Part shown: positions 53,851 to 62,840 of the stretch, one piece after another
Layout of the letters: each line of letters opens with the position of its first letter
How positions within the stretch are numbered: position 1 is the first letter of the stretch
Assembly (NCBI GenBank): GCA_964481885.1
Contig: CAYZUS010000003.1
Span: 42,058 to 106,057 of the forward strand
DNA: 64,000 nt
Reading direction: 5' to 3'
From: Fen731 sp964481885
GTDB taxonomy: Bacteria; Actinomycetota; Humimicrobiia; Humimicrobiales; Humimicrobiaceae
Made by a program: the position numbers and the translations under genes
The notes under the pieces: model-generated
Told to the model about the DNA's origin: nothing
The model's input: only the letters and a program-made list of their open reading frames with translations
Databases searched by the model: none

Positions 53851-54789
53851 TTAATTACCAATGTTAAAATATGTCCTGCCAGGAGTTTCCTGCTCATTAA
53901 TTCCTTTGAGCGGCATTAGCGCAAACCAGACTCTCCCAAGTTCCTGTGCAAAAATCAGTTTCTCAGCATCTTCAGGAGTTACAGCAAGTGTAACGGTCTT
54001 AAAAACCTGTGGTCCCGTATTTTTTTCAGCAGCTGCGGTGTCTTCTGCAGTATTGCCTTGGGATGCACTTACAACATTTACCCCTATACTTAGTACCTGG
54101 ACATTCCAGAGCAGGATTTTGGTTTGAGGATAAACAACATAATCCTTGTCACCCATTATTTCTTCAGCTTTTTTTGCAGTATCACTTAAATCAAAAAAAC
54201 CAAATCCGGTAGTGCCGCCCTGGGTAGTGGTGGTGCCATCCTGAGCGGTTGTCGTGCTGGCTTGCGTTTCCTTGCTGTCTTTTAAAATCAGATCCATTAC
54301 CATCTCTTTTGTAAGGATAACGCCGGAATCAGCTGCGTCAAAAGTAACAATAAGACTAACATTGTCACCTGACTTTACATAATTGGATACTCCTCTTATT
54401 TCATCATAAGGTACTGAAACAGCCATTAAGCCGTCAGGGACAACAAAAGCCAGATTAACGTCCTCTATTTTCATAAGTTTTATCGGAGTAAGCTGCTCGC
54501 CTTTACTTATCTGTTCTACAGTAATATAGCCAATGTATTTATCGAGGCTGTCCAGTGCTCCTTCAGCAATATACTTAACCGGCACCTGCTTTTTCTCAAC
54601 ATATTTTTCCGAAAGCAGTACGTCTGCTGAGATATCCTTGGGTATGGTTTTTGCAGCCACAAGCACACTGGCCAGCTCGCTTTCCTTTTCTGCGGCTGCC
54701 TTGACATTGTTGAGGTATATCATCACGCCAAAAACAGCTGCAATACCAAAAACTATTGCTAGAATTAGTAAAACTATCCTGATTTTCAT
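53851..54789 (-). CDS. cpaB: Flp pilus assembly protein CpaB/RcpC
   Basis: This 312-residue protein has an N-terminal membrane helix (about 5-27), then a SAF domain (VLVAAKTIPKDISADVL, GYITVEQISKGEQLTP) and the RcpC/CpaB C-terminal region with a Thr-rich insert (about 180-195). In Gram-negatives it acts near the secretin. No secretin gene is present here, consistent with a monoderm envelope. Confidence 0.88.
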   Translation of the reverse strand: MKIRIVLLILAIVFGIAAVFGVMIYLNNVKAAAEKESELASVLVAAKTIPKDISADVLLSEKYVEKKQVPVKYIAEGALDSLDKYIGYITVEQISKGEQLTPIKLMKIEDVNLAFVVPDGLMAVSVPYDEIRGVSNYVKSGDNVSLIVTFDAADSGVILTKEMVMDLILKDSKETQASTTTAQDGTTTTQGGTTGFGFFDLSDTAKKAEEIMGDKDYVVYPQTKILLWNVQVLSIGVNVVSASQGNTAEDTAAAEKNTGPQVFKTVTLAVTPEDAEKLIFAQELGRVWFALMPLKGINEQETPGRTYFNIGN

Positions 54790-54985
54790 GGATTCCCGCC
54801 TTTTGAAAAATAGTTAAAAATAAATCGAATAATCTAATAATACATATCGGCAAGTTTTTAAAATTGTTTAGAAGAATTTTTTAAAATTTGAGGATTTTTT
54901 AAATAGTCAAAAATAATCTTACTTCATGCCTGATACTGTTACATTCATTCAACAACCACTGAAGACGTGGATGCTGATTAGCCCA

Positions 54986-55408
54986 TCATTTTTCAAGTCG
55001 CATCGTAGCAGTTCCTTTGAGAGAAATATTCCCCCAATCGCCCGCAAAAGGTATATTTAAGTCTAAAACCTTTCCAATCACTTCCACCCTTACAGGTTTG
55101 CCCTTACCAGTTCCCGAATCATAATAGTCGTTAACGCTGACGATATCACCCGGAGGAGCATATGCCTTGACTATATCTTTACTGGCTGCGCTGAGTGTTC
55201 CCTGAACAGACGCAAGCCTTGCGCCTTCCCGCGCTGCATTGGATATTATAATCCAGTTATTAAATGCAATTCCAAACTGAAAAATTCCAAATACAAGTGC
55301 GATTAAGCAGGGCAGAATCAAAGCAAATTCCAAAGCTGCGGCACCATTCTGGTTTGTATATTTTTTCAAATACATCTTAGTAAAAATATTTGATGTTTTT
55401 CTTTTCAT
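54986..55408 (-). CDS. tadE: TadE-like pseudopilin
   Basis: This 140-residue protein has a basic N-terminus and the TadE motif GAAALEFALILPCLIALVFGIFQFG, then NAAREGARLASVQG. It is a minor pilin-like protein processed and placed with the Tad machine. Confidence 0.88.
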   Translation of the reverse strand: MKRKTSNIFTKMYLKKYTNQNGAAALEFALILPCLIALVFGIFQFGIAFNNWIIISNAAREGARLASVQGTLSAASKDIVKAYAPPGDIVSVNDYYDSGTGKGKPVRVEVIGKVLDLNIPFAGDWGNISLKGTATMRLEK

Positions 55409-55563
55409 TTTTATTTTAATCCAATTACTTTTTTTATTATTTTATCAACCTTTTTTTAGATCTCTGTTAATTAAAATAAATACCACATTTTTTTATTAAA
55501 AAATCACTGCCAAATATGCAATAATGTTTCACTTCTTTATAAGCTTTATAAACCGCCAAATAA

Positions 55564-56682
55564 TCATTCTATGAGTGAAATAAAACTCTCACCATATGGA
55601 AAACTATCTGAAACGTCTGCTGACTGAAAAGTTTTATTTGAGCCGCTCACATCAACGACTCTGCCAACTACGCTGCCATTGAAAGTATAACCTGATCCTG
55701 ATACCAAAATCGAACCATTGGGCGCATACAATATACCTTTAAAACTTTTATCGGAACCGGCAAAATCAATTGCGGCATCTGCTTTGCTGCCAGATGTATA
55801 TCCTGAATATATGCACACACTGCTGCCTGCGGCATAGCTTGTGCTGCTGCCGGTAATCGTAATTTTCCCTCCGACATAGATGCACCCTGCTCCGCTAAAA
55901 GAAACGCCTGTTAAATTGGCGTTTCCCACTACATATACCGGTTGGGTAAGATTTAATGAACTGGCATTTGTAACGGAAAAACTGCCCGGGTAGTACTGGC
56001 CTGCGGCTATTGCCTGTGCTTTGATTGTCGGAACTACTGATGAGAAATCAGGCATCGGGATATAGGGGGCCCCTGGAATCTTATGCGCGATATTATTACC
56101 TATAACAGTGCCTACGCCCTCACCGTTTTGGATTACTGTACTTGTATTGGCATCGACATTGTAATTGCCATGGATACTTCCATTTACAACATTGGTCAAC
56201 CCTGACATAACCAACTGATTTTGCAGCCTGACTGAAAAGCAGGGTGGAGTCGGGTATTGGTTTCCTGAGAAAATGGCATAATCAAATGCGGGCCCCAGAC
56301 CTGTAATTTTTTCAGCAACTGCATGCGTTGACACGGTAGTTTGTGTAAATCCCATTGCTTTGGCAAATGCATAAGAAAACTGTTTGGTCCCTGAAATAAT
56401 TATTTTACGATTTGCGTCAGAAAAGGAAATTGAAATATCAGAAGGCTGATATCCGTTTTTCTGAATATAGTCGTTTGCTGTAGTAGTGGCATTTGAAGTG
56501 TTAGGCAAATCCTGGGCGCCTGCAAGGCAGGCGGCATCTATTGCGTTTTGAAGTTTCTGCTTTTGTGTGGCTACCGATCCTACGTCTACAACAAAAGCGG
56601 TCAGACCGAGAAGTGCGGTCATAAGCAAAGCCATGACTACCGCAACCACCCCTTTTTCATTTTTGAAAATATTGAAATGCAC
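55564..56682 (-). CDS. TadG-like Flp pilus-associated protein with beta-repeat C-terminus
   Basis: In this 372-residue protein, the N-terminal EKGVVAVVMALLMTALLGLTAFVVDVG helix and QKLQNAIDAACLAGAQ are typical of TadG/TadE-like proteins. From ~residue 190 on there is a Ser/Gly/Thr-rich segment with short regular strands (YVVGNANLTG, IYVGGKITITGSS, GSSVCIYSG), suggesting a surface beta-helix. It may form a pilus tip or surface structure. Confidence 0.82.
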   Translation of the reverse strand: MHFNIFKNEKGVVAVVMALLMTALLGLTAFVVDVGSVATQKQKLQNAIDAACLAGAQDLPNTSNATTTANDYIQKNGYQPSDISISFSDANRKIIISGTKQFSYAFAKAMGFTQTTVSTHAVAEKITGLGPAFDYAIFSGNQYPTPPCFSVRLQNQLVMSGLTNVVNGSIHGNYNVDANTSTVIQNGEGVGTVIGNNIAHKIPGAPYIPMPDFSSVVPTIKAQAIAAGQYYPGSFSVTNASSLNLTQPVYVVGNANLTGVSFSGAGCIYVGGKITITGSSTSYAAGSSVCIYSGYTSGSKADAAIDFAGSDKSFKGILYAPNGSILVSGSGYTFNGSVVGRVVDVSGSNKTFQSADVSDSFPYGESFISLIE

Positions 56683-56910
56683 CCTTTTTCACTTCCCTTA
56701 GCATACTGTGGCATGAGATTTTATTTTGCCGGCTACTCCAACTTCAGGGCAATTCTTTTAAAAACCATTCTCACCAGAACTTGTTATCTAATGACATACA
56801 TTGTTTTGGCTTGGATATCAATGTCTGCAAATCTTCAACAATGATTTCCAAACAATTGAAACATTACTGACTTTTACTTTCCTTCCAAACTATTGCCACT
56901 GGAGGAATAT

Positions 56911-57102
56911 TTAAGAGCCGATTGCTGCGCCAATTGCTGCAATATTACTTTCAAATTCTCCGCTGAGACCTAAGCCAAATGCTGTTACCCCTAATATAAT
57001 TGCGGCTGCGATCAAAGCAATCATTAGTGCATACTCTACTGCTGTTGCTCCTGTCTCATTACCAGTATAAAAATACACAACTTTTTTTAAAATTCTTTTC
57101 AC
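56911..57102 (-). CDS. flp: Flp-type pilin 1
   Basis: This 63-residue prepilin has a basic leader ending ETG, followed by ATAVEYALMIALIAAAIILGV. Cleavage after Gly exposes the Flp motif with Glu5 and Tyr6. It is the likely major pilin along with the second copy. A prepilin peptidase gene is not in the window. Confidence 0.92.
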   Translation of the reverse strand: MKRILKKVVYFYTGNETGATAVEYALMIALIAAAIILGVTAFGLGLSGEFESNIAAIGAAIGS

Positions 57103-57250
57103 GGCTATTACCTCTTTAACTTGTGTTTAAGAAATTTTTCACTTTAAACTCTGGCTTCAATAAAACTCAACACTTGTTTAATTGACAATTTATATTAATA
57201 TTATTTACATTTTAATATATAACAATTTTTTATATACTTTTAATAATTAA

Positions 57251-57279
57251 AGTATATATATTTTCTCTGCAAATTGCAA
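57251..57279 (-). promoter_or_regulatory. flp1 promoter with TGCAAATTGCA palindrome
   Basis: On the minus strand TTGCAA (57274-57279) and TATACT (57251-57256) are 17 bp apart. TGCAA-A-TTGCA at 57268-57278 overlaps the -35 box. The same arrangement precedes the HTH gene at 58415-58443. Confidence 0.65.
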
Positions 57280-57617
57280 GCACTTTTTAAACTTATGACA
57301 GAAAACTCTCGCTTTGGCTGTCCAAATCCTCCAATTATTTGTGATTTAAAGATTTCCAGTTCTTTAAGGTCCGGCAACCAAAGAAAATGTTATTTACAGG
57401 CAGGGAGTCCGTATGATTGTCAGGTAACACAAATAATAATTTGATTGAAATGCTGCTCCCCCCAGTAATCAGATCCCGAGATGTACGATTTTAAAATTAT
57501 TTGATTGAAAAATTAAAAAAACCAGAATCCCGGAAAGCATTTAGTATTAAAAGCAATGTGCACTTTTGTGTATTTATACTTAAATCAAAGCCGATAACAC
57601 ATCCCTGATAAAAATTA

Positions 57618-57657
57618 TGATATCTGGTGATACTTCAAACAGTACCACCAGATATCA
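57618..57657 (-). terminator. Hairpin terminator after flp2
   Basis: TGATATCTGGTG (57618-57629) and CACCAGATATCA (57646-57657) pair perfectly over 12 bp. On the minus strand a T-rich tract (ataattttt) follows. It separates the flp2 transcript from flp1. The rest of the 589-bp spacer (57103-57691) holds the flp1 promoter and a repeated aatttgattgaaa word, with no other gene seen. Confidence 0.8.
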
Positions 57658-57691
57658 ATATTATTATTCCTGTGCACAAGAGTATGAGCAA

Positions 57692-57901
57692 TTATCCTCC
57701 AGCTGGTACTGCTGCTCCGAGTGAGCCAGTAATATTCGTGAATGCTGCAGAGATACCGCCACCTAATGCTGTTACTGCTAATATGATTGCAACTGCGATT
57801 AGAGCAACCATTAATGCGTATTCAACTGCTGTTGCGCCTCTTTCCTTTTTGTAAAGTACACTACCTGCGAAATACACGACTTTGTTTAAAATCCTTTTCA
57901 T
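57692..57901 (-). CDS. flp: Flp-type pilin 2
   Basis: This 69-residue prepilin has a basic leader ending KKERG, then ATAVEYALMVALIAVAIILAV, the Flp processing site. ATG 57901 is chosen since GAGGAGGTG precedes it; a frame from 57952 lacks one. It is likely co-transcribed with the HTH gene and is followed by a strong hairpin. Confidence 0.92.
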   Translation of the reverse strand: MKRILNKVVYFAGSVLYKKERGATAVEYALMVALIAVAIILAVTALGGGISAAFTNITGSLGAAVPAGG

Positions 57902-58022
57902 TATTTTCACCTCCTCACAGATATCCTTATCTTTAAAAAATTCTCTCTTCATTCGCTCTTTTAAAAACCCTCTTTAACAAATCCTTCTTCCTAAAAACTC
58001 TCTCTTTTAATAATCCTTTCTT

Positions 58023-58211
58023 TTATGAAACTGCTTTTTCCATAAGTTGCTTCGGAGAATTGATCATTTCTGATAACTCATCCTTAAATATATACCAGCT
58101 CTTTCCAAACTTTTTTGCATTGATATTTCCTGACTGGCACCATTTTCTTATAGTGATGGGCTTTACCTTAAATATCTTTGCCACTTCACTGACTTTATAA
58201 AAATTATCCAT
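58023..58211 (-). CDS. Small excisionase/MerR-type HTH DNA-binding protein
   Basis: This 62-residue protein is a single helix-turn-helix of the excisionase family (YKVSEVAKIFKVKPITIRKWCQSGNINAKKFGKSWYI). It is first in a likely operon with flp2. The palindromic promoter shared with flp1 suggests it, or another factor, coordinates pilin expression. No integrase is nearby, so a mobile-element role is unlikely. Confidence 0.82.
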   Translation of the reverse strand: MDNFYKVSEVAKIFKVKPITIRKWCQSGNINAKKFGKSWYIFKDELSEMINSPKQLMEKAVS

Positions 58212-58414
58212 TTCGAAACCCCTTAATTTAAGAACTAATAATATTGAAAACTCCCTGCAATCTGTCCTGTCAACTTAACTCATTTATCTGTATTCATCTA
58301 TATACTCATTCAATGTTTTATATTATTACAATTTTTAATTTAAATGTCAAGTATTTTTTTAATTATTTTCAATATTATTTTGAATACTTTTCTATCTATT
58401 CTTTTATAGATAAA

Positions 58415-58443
58415 AGTGTATATATTATTTTTGCAAATTGCAA
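58415..58443 (-). promoter_or_regulatory. HTH-flp2 promoter with TGCAAATTGCA palindrome
   Basis: On the minus strand TTGCAA (58438-58443) and TACACT (58415-58420) are 17 bp apart. TGCAA-A-TTGCA lies at 58432-58442, in the same place as in the flp1 promoter. The leader to the ATG is about 200 nt. Confidence 0.65.
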
Positions 58444-58730
58444 GAGCTTTGTGGATAAAAATAGAAAATTTGTTTCCGCTGCATAGGTTCAGTCGTATAT
58501 GATTTACAAAAGTGCTGTTGATTTGGAGGCTTTATTTGAAGCACAGATTTGCTTGTAAATATAAGGGCTTAAACAGTTTGAAGCATTTGCACTCACAGGT
58601 GGGGTTGGCCACTTTATATATATAAGCTTTAAACAAGCATTTCTCAAAGGTAAAATAAATTCCGTGCCTTGTAGTTACGAAATGCCATGAGTGGCTGCTG
58701 ACATTAAAACTGAACTTTAAGACTTTTTGA
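58444..58730. other. Spacer without supported gene
   Basis: No convincing gene lies between the HTH promoter and the 5'-nucleotidase stop. A minus-strand frame at 58532-58762 overlaps the nucleotidase end, has no ribosome binding site or family features, and is rejected. Confidence 0.5.
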
Positions 58731-60206
58731 TTACTGGCTGTAGACCAGGCGCCCTTCGACATCCCTGCTTTTATTCTGATTATCCCTTAAATATTCCTCC
58801 AGCACTTCACGGGCAGAAGTAGAGACTACTTTATGATTCTCATTTTCAATCAGCTCTTCGTTTGAAAGATTAAGATAGGTGGCAGAATTGTTCATATGAT
58901 AACCCTGCATGCATATAGTAAAAAGCTGGCTTTCCAGTACAGGTTTGCCCTTGAATTCCAGTTTTTCAAGCTGACCTTTTGTGTCATTATATACTGCTTT
59001 TATTGAACCGTTTACCTGGTAGCACTCACCTTCACCATTGCGGTTTTCTTTCCTCATGAAATGGGCAAAGATCTTTTTAAGTTTTTTGCCGTCAACAGTA
59101 AACCTGTTTAAGGAATCATCGTAAGGAAAACAGGCCCTGAAATCCTTCAGGGTGATAATCGGACCAAGTTCTTTTACCCTTATTGATCCGCTGCCCACAA
59201 ACATTACATCACACTGGGCAATTTCTGAAAAAGCATCTGCAAACATGTTCCCCAGTGCAGTTTCTGTTTCCCTCAGGGGGTGTGTTAATTTTTTTGCGAA
59301 CTTGGATATTATTGTACTGTATTTTCTGTCAACTGTTTCACTGAATGAATCTATGTACTCCTGGAGCGCAGCATCAGGTGGAGCGAGTTCATCATTTATT
59401 GCTATCAGCTGCCATTTGTATTCAACAATGCTGTTTGTTTCATCATCGATTATGAGGTCATAGCGCCCTATCTGGTCGGTCCCGGTTCCTGCCTGGGCAA
59501 CAAGGATATTATTTACTTTCACAGGTTGATCAAGAATAGTATGTGAGTGCCCTCCAATAATCAGGTCAACACCCCACTCAGGTTTTAACATCGCAGCAAG
59601 CTCAAGGTCCGATTCAAAACCTATATGCGTAAGAAGGATTGTAAGGTCGATGTCATCATTTTTGTAAGCATTTGTTATTTTGCCTACCTCATTAGCCGCT
59701 TCTTCAAGAGAAATAAAGCTTCCTATGAGGCTGTCCTGCTTTAATGAATCCAGGATTTTTTCTGTGATTATGCCTGTAAATAATATTTCAAATCCTGCTT
59801 TCTTTATTATAAGGTAAGGACGCATGAGCCTTTTATTAAACTTTGTTACATAAATGTTGGCATTTACAATAGGGAAATTTGCAATTTTTTCAAGAAATAA
59901 AAGGTGGGGCAACCCATAGTCAAGCTCATGATTTCCCAGGGCCACAACATCAGGGGACAAATAGTTCATTATTTCTATTGTGGATACTCCCTTAAATTCA
60001 AGATCTATAAGCGAACCCTGCACCATATCACCAGATATTACATAAAGTATGTTTTCTTCTTCTTTCCTGACCTTGTTTATATAACCGGAAAGAAGGGACA
60101 GGCCGCCTATGAGTTTGCCTTTGCCTTCCCTGACTTCAGCAAGAAAATCCCCATGTATATCATTTGAATGAAGGATTGTAAATTTCTTATACCCTGACTT
60201 GCTCAT
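58731..60206 (-). CDS. 5'-nucleotidase / UDP-sugar hydrolase family metallophosphatase
   Basis: This protein of ~491 residues has metal-binding motifs HSNDIHGD, VISGDMVQGS, LGNHELDYG, LLTHIG and GGHSHT, and a C-terminal substrate domain (MFADAFSEIAQCDVMFVGSGSIR). It has no signal peptide, so it may act in the cytoplasm, unlike most UshA enzymes. ATG 60206 follows AAAGGA with a 12-nt spacer; the alternative is a TTG at 60227. The exact substrate is unknown. Confidence 0.88.
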   Translation of the reverse strand: MSKSGYKKFTILHSNDIHGDFLAEVREGKGKLIGGLSLLSGYINKVRKEEENILYVISGDMVQGSLIDLEFKGVSTIEIMNYLSPDVVALGNHELDYGLPHLLFLEKIANFPIVNANIYVTKFNKRLMRPYLIIKKAGFEILFTGIITEKILDSLKQDSLIGSFISLEEAANEVGKITNAYKNDDIDLTILLTHIGFESDLELAAMLKPEWGVDLIIGGHSHTILDQPVKVNNILVAQAGTGTDQIGRYDLIIDDETNSIVEYKWQLIAINDELAPPDAALQEYIDSFSETVDRKYSTIISKFAKKLTHPLRETETALGNMFADAFSEIAQCDVMFVGSGSIRVKELGPIITLKDFRACFPYDDSLNRFTVDGKKLKKIFAHFMRKENRNGEGECYQVNGSIKAVYNDTKGQLEKLEFKGKPVLESQLFTICMQGYHMNNSATYLNLSNEELIENENHKVVSTSAREVLEEYLRDNQNKSRDVEGRLVYSQ

Positions 60207-60270
60207 TTTTTTATACGTTCCTTTCAAGATACTAAATAACTATAAAAATAATTATGAAAAGTATTTGCTT

Positions 60271-61356
60271 TTAGGAAGCTTTTGCGATTTTTATGACAAT
60301 CTTTATAAATCTGACAAATATCCCTATAGAAAGACCGACAATAATAAGCGCCATACCTATTTTAAAAATAGGAAATAAAATTGGATCCAGGTTTGCGCCC
60401 TGGTAGCTTGTAAAATCAAACGGAAACAATGTAAGAAGCGTAACCACTGACGAAATACCAAAAATATTCATTACAATATTGGCTACATTACTAAAGTAAA
60501 AACTGTCGTTGATTATAAGAATAATGCTTCCGATTATTGAAACAATCATCGAGATATTAAATATAGGGAGCCATGCGCCGAAATTTTCAGTCAGCATTGG
60601 GGTCATCGACCAGGTCTTTAAAGCTGCATCATATGTATAAAAAGCAATATATTTGTTAAAGAAATTAAAGAAAATAATCAGGATTATCCCCCAGGCTATT
60701 GCCGCACTATATCCTGCAATCCTGGAGTTTCTGTCAGATTCATATTTTTTTGCCTTTTCTGCGGCAGTGTTTTCAGGTTTACCCGGGACTGTTTCTGTTT
60801 TGGTTGTGTTCTGGGCATTTCCTGCACTGTGCGGAGCTCCCGCACTCTCTGTTTTTGTTGTACTGTCCTGGTCCGGCGACTTGCCGGCTTCTTCTGCATT
60901 TGGCAGTTTTGTCAAACCAGTATCAGGCTGGCCGTCAGACTGCGCTAAAACCTCTCTGCCTGACTCATTTTCAGATTTTTTTTTAGACTCTTCGCCAGAT
61001 GAAGTCTGAGTGCCGCTTGAGTATGCGCCTCCCTGTTGTGTATCACCAGACTTAGAATCGCCAGGTTTTGTATCGGATTGCCCGCTATCTGGCTTTTCCT
61101 TATCGTCCATAAAATAATCGGAAACACTTTCCCCAAAAGTCTTGGCGGCTTTTCCAAAGTCTTTAAACTTGCCCTTAACCTCTTCGTCTTTAAACCTGCC
61201 GGCAAACGTTTTAGCAGAATCAGAGACACTTTCACCAAATTCTTTTGCTTTTTCTTTAAGTTCGGGGTCATTAAATATTTCAGCCATAGCACTTCCAAAA
61301 TTTTTCATCATATCAGCAAAAGACTCGGAAGGGCTTTTTTTAGATTCTTCAGGCAT
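60271..61356 (-). CDS. Membrane protein of unknown function with long hydrophilic N-terminus
   Basis: I do not recognise this 361-residue protein. Residues 1-90 have amphipathic repeats (EFGESVSDSAKTF, DFGKAAKTFGESVSDYF). Residues 90-205 are a Ser/Gly/Thr/Lys-rich disordered linker. From ~215 there are four hydrophobic helices. It has a strong AAAGGAGG start site. The internal near-repeat suggests a helical coiled part. Confidence 0.7.
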   Translation of the reverse strand: MPEESKKSPSESFADMMKNFGSAMAEIFNDPELKEKAKEFGESVSDSAKTFAGRFKDEEVKGKFKDFGKAAKTFGESVSDYFMDDKEKPDSGQSDTKPGDSKSGDTQQGGAYSSGTQTSSGEESKKKSENESGREVLAQSDGQPDTGLTKLPNAEEAGKSPDQDSTTKTESAGAPHSAGNAQNTTKTETVPGKPENTAAEKAKKYESDRNSRIAGYSAAIAWGIILIIFFNFFNKYIAFYTYDAALKTWSMTPMLTENFGAWLPIFNISMIVSIIGSIILIINDSFYFSNVANIVMNIFGISSVVTLLTLFPFDFTSYQGANLDPILFPIFKIGMALIIVGLSIGIFVRFIKIVIKIAKAS

Positions 61357-61809
61357 TTGAGCCTCCTTTCTGTAAAAACCGGGAAAATATCAGCGAAATC
61401 AACTTTAAAACTATAAAATAATGCTGCTGTTTTCCCGCGATAACAACAATTTTCTCTTTTAATGAAATTATTCTTTTCTTCAAATATTATACTGAACGGA
61501 AAACCTTTTATGGAAATTTTATTTTAAATCATGCAACTTTGCTATATATTTTTTATTTTGTTTTTTTATAGTTTTATAATTTTTATTTTATTTGCAGCCC
61601 TATATTCAAGGATTACAAAACCAAGATTTGAAACCAGATGATGCATTTTTTAAACTTATACTGTATAAATTACCTTACTTTTAGCCTTATATTAATATTG
61701 CATAATTTAAGTATTTATTGTATTATATTATAGTCATTCTAAATATTTTTCAAATGAATAATGACAATTACAGTTAATAATAGTATCAAAACTAATCGAG
61801 GTAGCAGCT
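61357..61809. other. AT-rich intergenic region
   Basis: This 453-bp spacer lies between divergent genes. GTCATT (61733-61738) and AATGAC (61760-61765) form a short inverted repeat 45 bp before the antitoxin start, a possible operator. No other gene is visible. Confidence 0.4.
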
Positions 61810-62049
61810 GTGAGTCCAAAAACAACTTTTATAATTAAAGACGAAACTATTTTCCAGGTAAAAGAAGCAGTCAAAAGCGGATTTGCCAAATCAATGTCTT
61901 CATTTGTGGAGAATGCTTTAAATAACGAACTGGAAAAAATAAAAAAGGCCAATATCAGAAAAGAGATTCTCAAGGCAAGCACAGATCCGCTGTTTTTATC
62001 AGATATCCAGGAAATACAGGAAAGTTTTAAACACTCAGATTTTGAGTAA
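61810..62049 (+). CDS. Antitoxin of a MazF-type pair (ribbon-helix-helix-like)
   Basis: This 79-residue protein begins with GTG 6 nt after GAGGTAG. It has an N-terminal strand-helix typical of short antitoxins (TTFIIKDETIFQVKEAVKSG, SMSSFVENAL) and an acidic C-terminal toxin-binding tail (DPLFLSDIQEIQESF). It lies 21 bp before the toxin gene. Assignment rests on position and general shape. Confidence 0.72.
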   Translation: MSPKTTFIIKDETIFQVKEAVKSGFAKSMSSFVENALNNELEKIKKANIRKEILKASTDPLFLSDIQEIQESFKHSDFE

Positions 62050-62070
62050 ATTAGAAAAGAGCATGTTTTT

Positions 62071-62424
62071 ATGGTAATGAAATGGCAAATATATTCTGCT
62101 GATTTAAATCCTGTTGTTGGCTCTGAACAGAAGGGTAAAAGGCCCGTACTTGTAATAAGTGATGATGACTACAGTCTTTCAATGCCTCTTGTTTCGATTC
62201 TTCCAATTACTTCGCTAAAACCAGGCAGAGTAATATATCCAAATGAGGTCCTGATAATCAGCAATGAAAATCCTGATACTGGTCTAAAGACGGATTCAAT
62301 AATACTTGTCCACCAGATTAGGACAATTTCCAAAGAGAGACTGGTAAACCATATTGGAAATATTGATGATTCACAAATCAGAAACAGGATTAATGACGCA
62401 TTAAGGCTGCATCTTAACCTATAG
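62071..62424 (+). CDS. mazF: MazF/PemK-family mRNA interferase toxin
   Basis: This 117-residue toxin has the MazF signatures DLNPVVGSEQKGKRPVLVIS near the N-terminus, SILPITS, and SIILVHQIRTISKERL. It should cleave RNA at a short sequence when not bound by antitoxin. It is third of the three toxin-antitoxin pairs in the window. This one is not flanked by the tRNA-like repeat. Confidence 0.9.
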   Translation: MVMKWQIYSADLNPVVGSEQKGKRPVLVISDDDYSLSMPLVSILPITSLKPGRVIYPNEVLIISNENPDTGLKTDSIILVHQIRTISKERLVNHIGNIDDSQIRNRINDALRLHLNL

Positions 62425-62561
62425 CCATGCTTGCAGTATATTCAAATTGGTATAGTAGTCTGTTTTGCAGTACATTCAAAATCTGGACATTCTAAGGCAG
62501 ATTCTTAGAATATTTAAAAATATTTAAAATTTTCAGGAAGAAGGTATAATATTAAACTATT

Positions 62562-62741
62562 ATGCTTACATTTTTAATTACACTGGCAATTATATTTCTG
62601 GTGCTTTCCATAATTGCAGGTATATTTGGTTTTAGGGGAGTTGCAAGGGCGGGCTGCCTTGTTTCAAGGATTATATTTTTCCTGCTTATTGCAGGATTTA
62701 TTATTACTGTTGTTACCACCCTGATAAAGTTTATATTTTAA
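62562..62741 (+). CDS. Small DUF1328-like membrane peptide
   Basis: This 59-residue peptide starts MLTFLITLAIIFLVLSIIAG and has GIFGFRGVARA followed by a second helix, matching the small DUF1328 membrane family in length and layout. A TATAAT (62545-62550) lies only 11 bp before the ATG, suggesting a very short leader. The only purine-rich site (AGGAAGAAGG) is 17 nt upstream. Confidence 0.6.
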   Translation: MLTFLITLAIIFLVLSIIAGIFGFRGVARAGCLVSRIIFFLLIAGFIITVVTTLIKFIF

Positions 62742-62840
62742 GAGGTGTGTGCAGGAAAAGAATCTGTCTTAATTTCTCTTATTTGTTAAAATAAAAGTTG
62801 ATTGCATACAAGACAAACAAAAGAAAATAACGATTTCTTT

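Noticed and set aside
58023..58211. Excisionase of an integrated element
   Set aside because: No integrase, attachment repeats or phage genes are near; the shared promoter motif ties it to the pilin genes.
58532..58762. 76-residue minus-strand ORF after the nucleotidase
   Set aside because: It overlaps the end of the nucleotidase gene, has unusual composition and no ribosome binding site.
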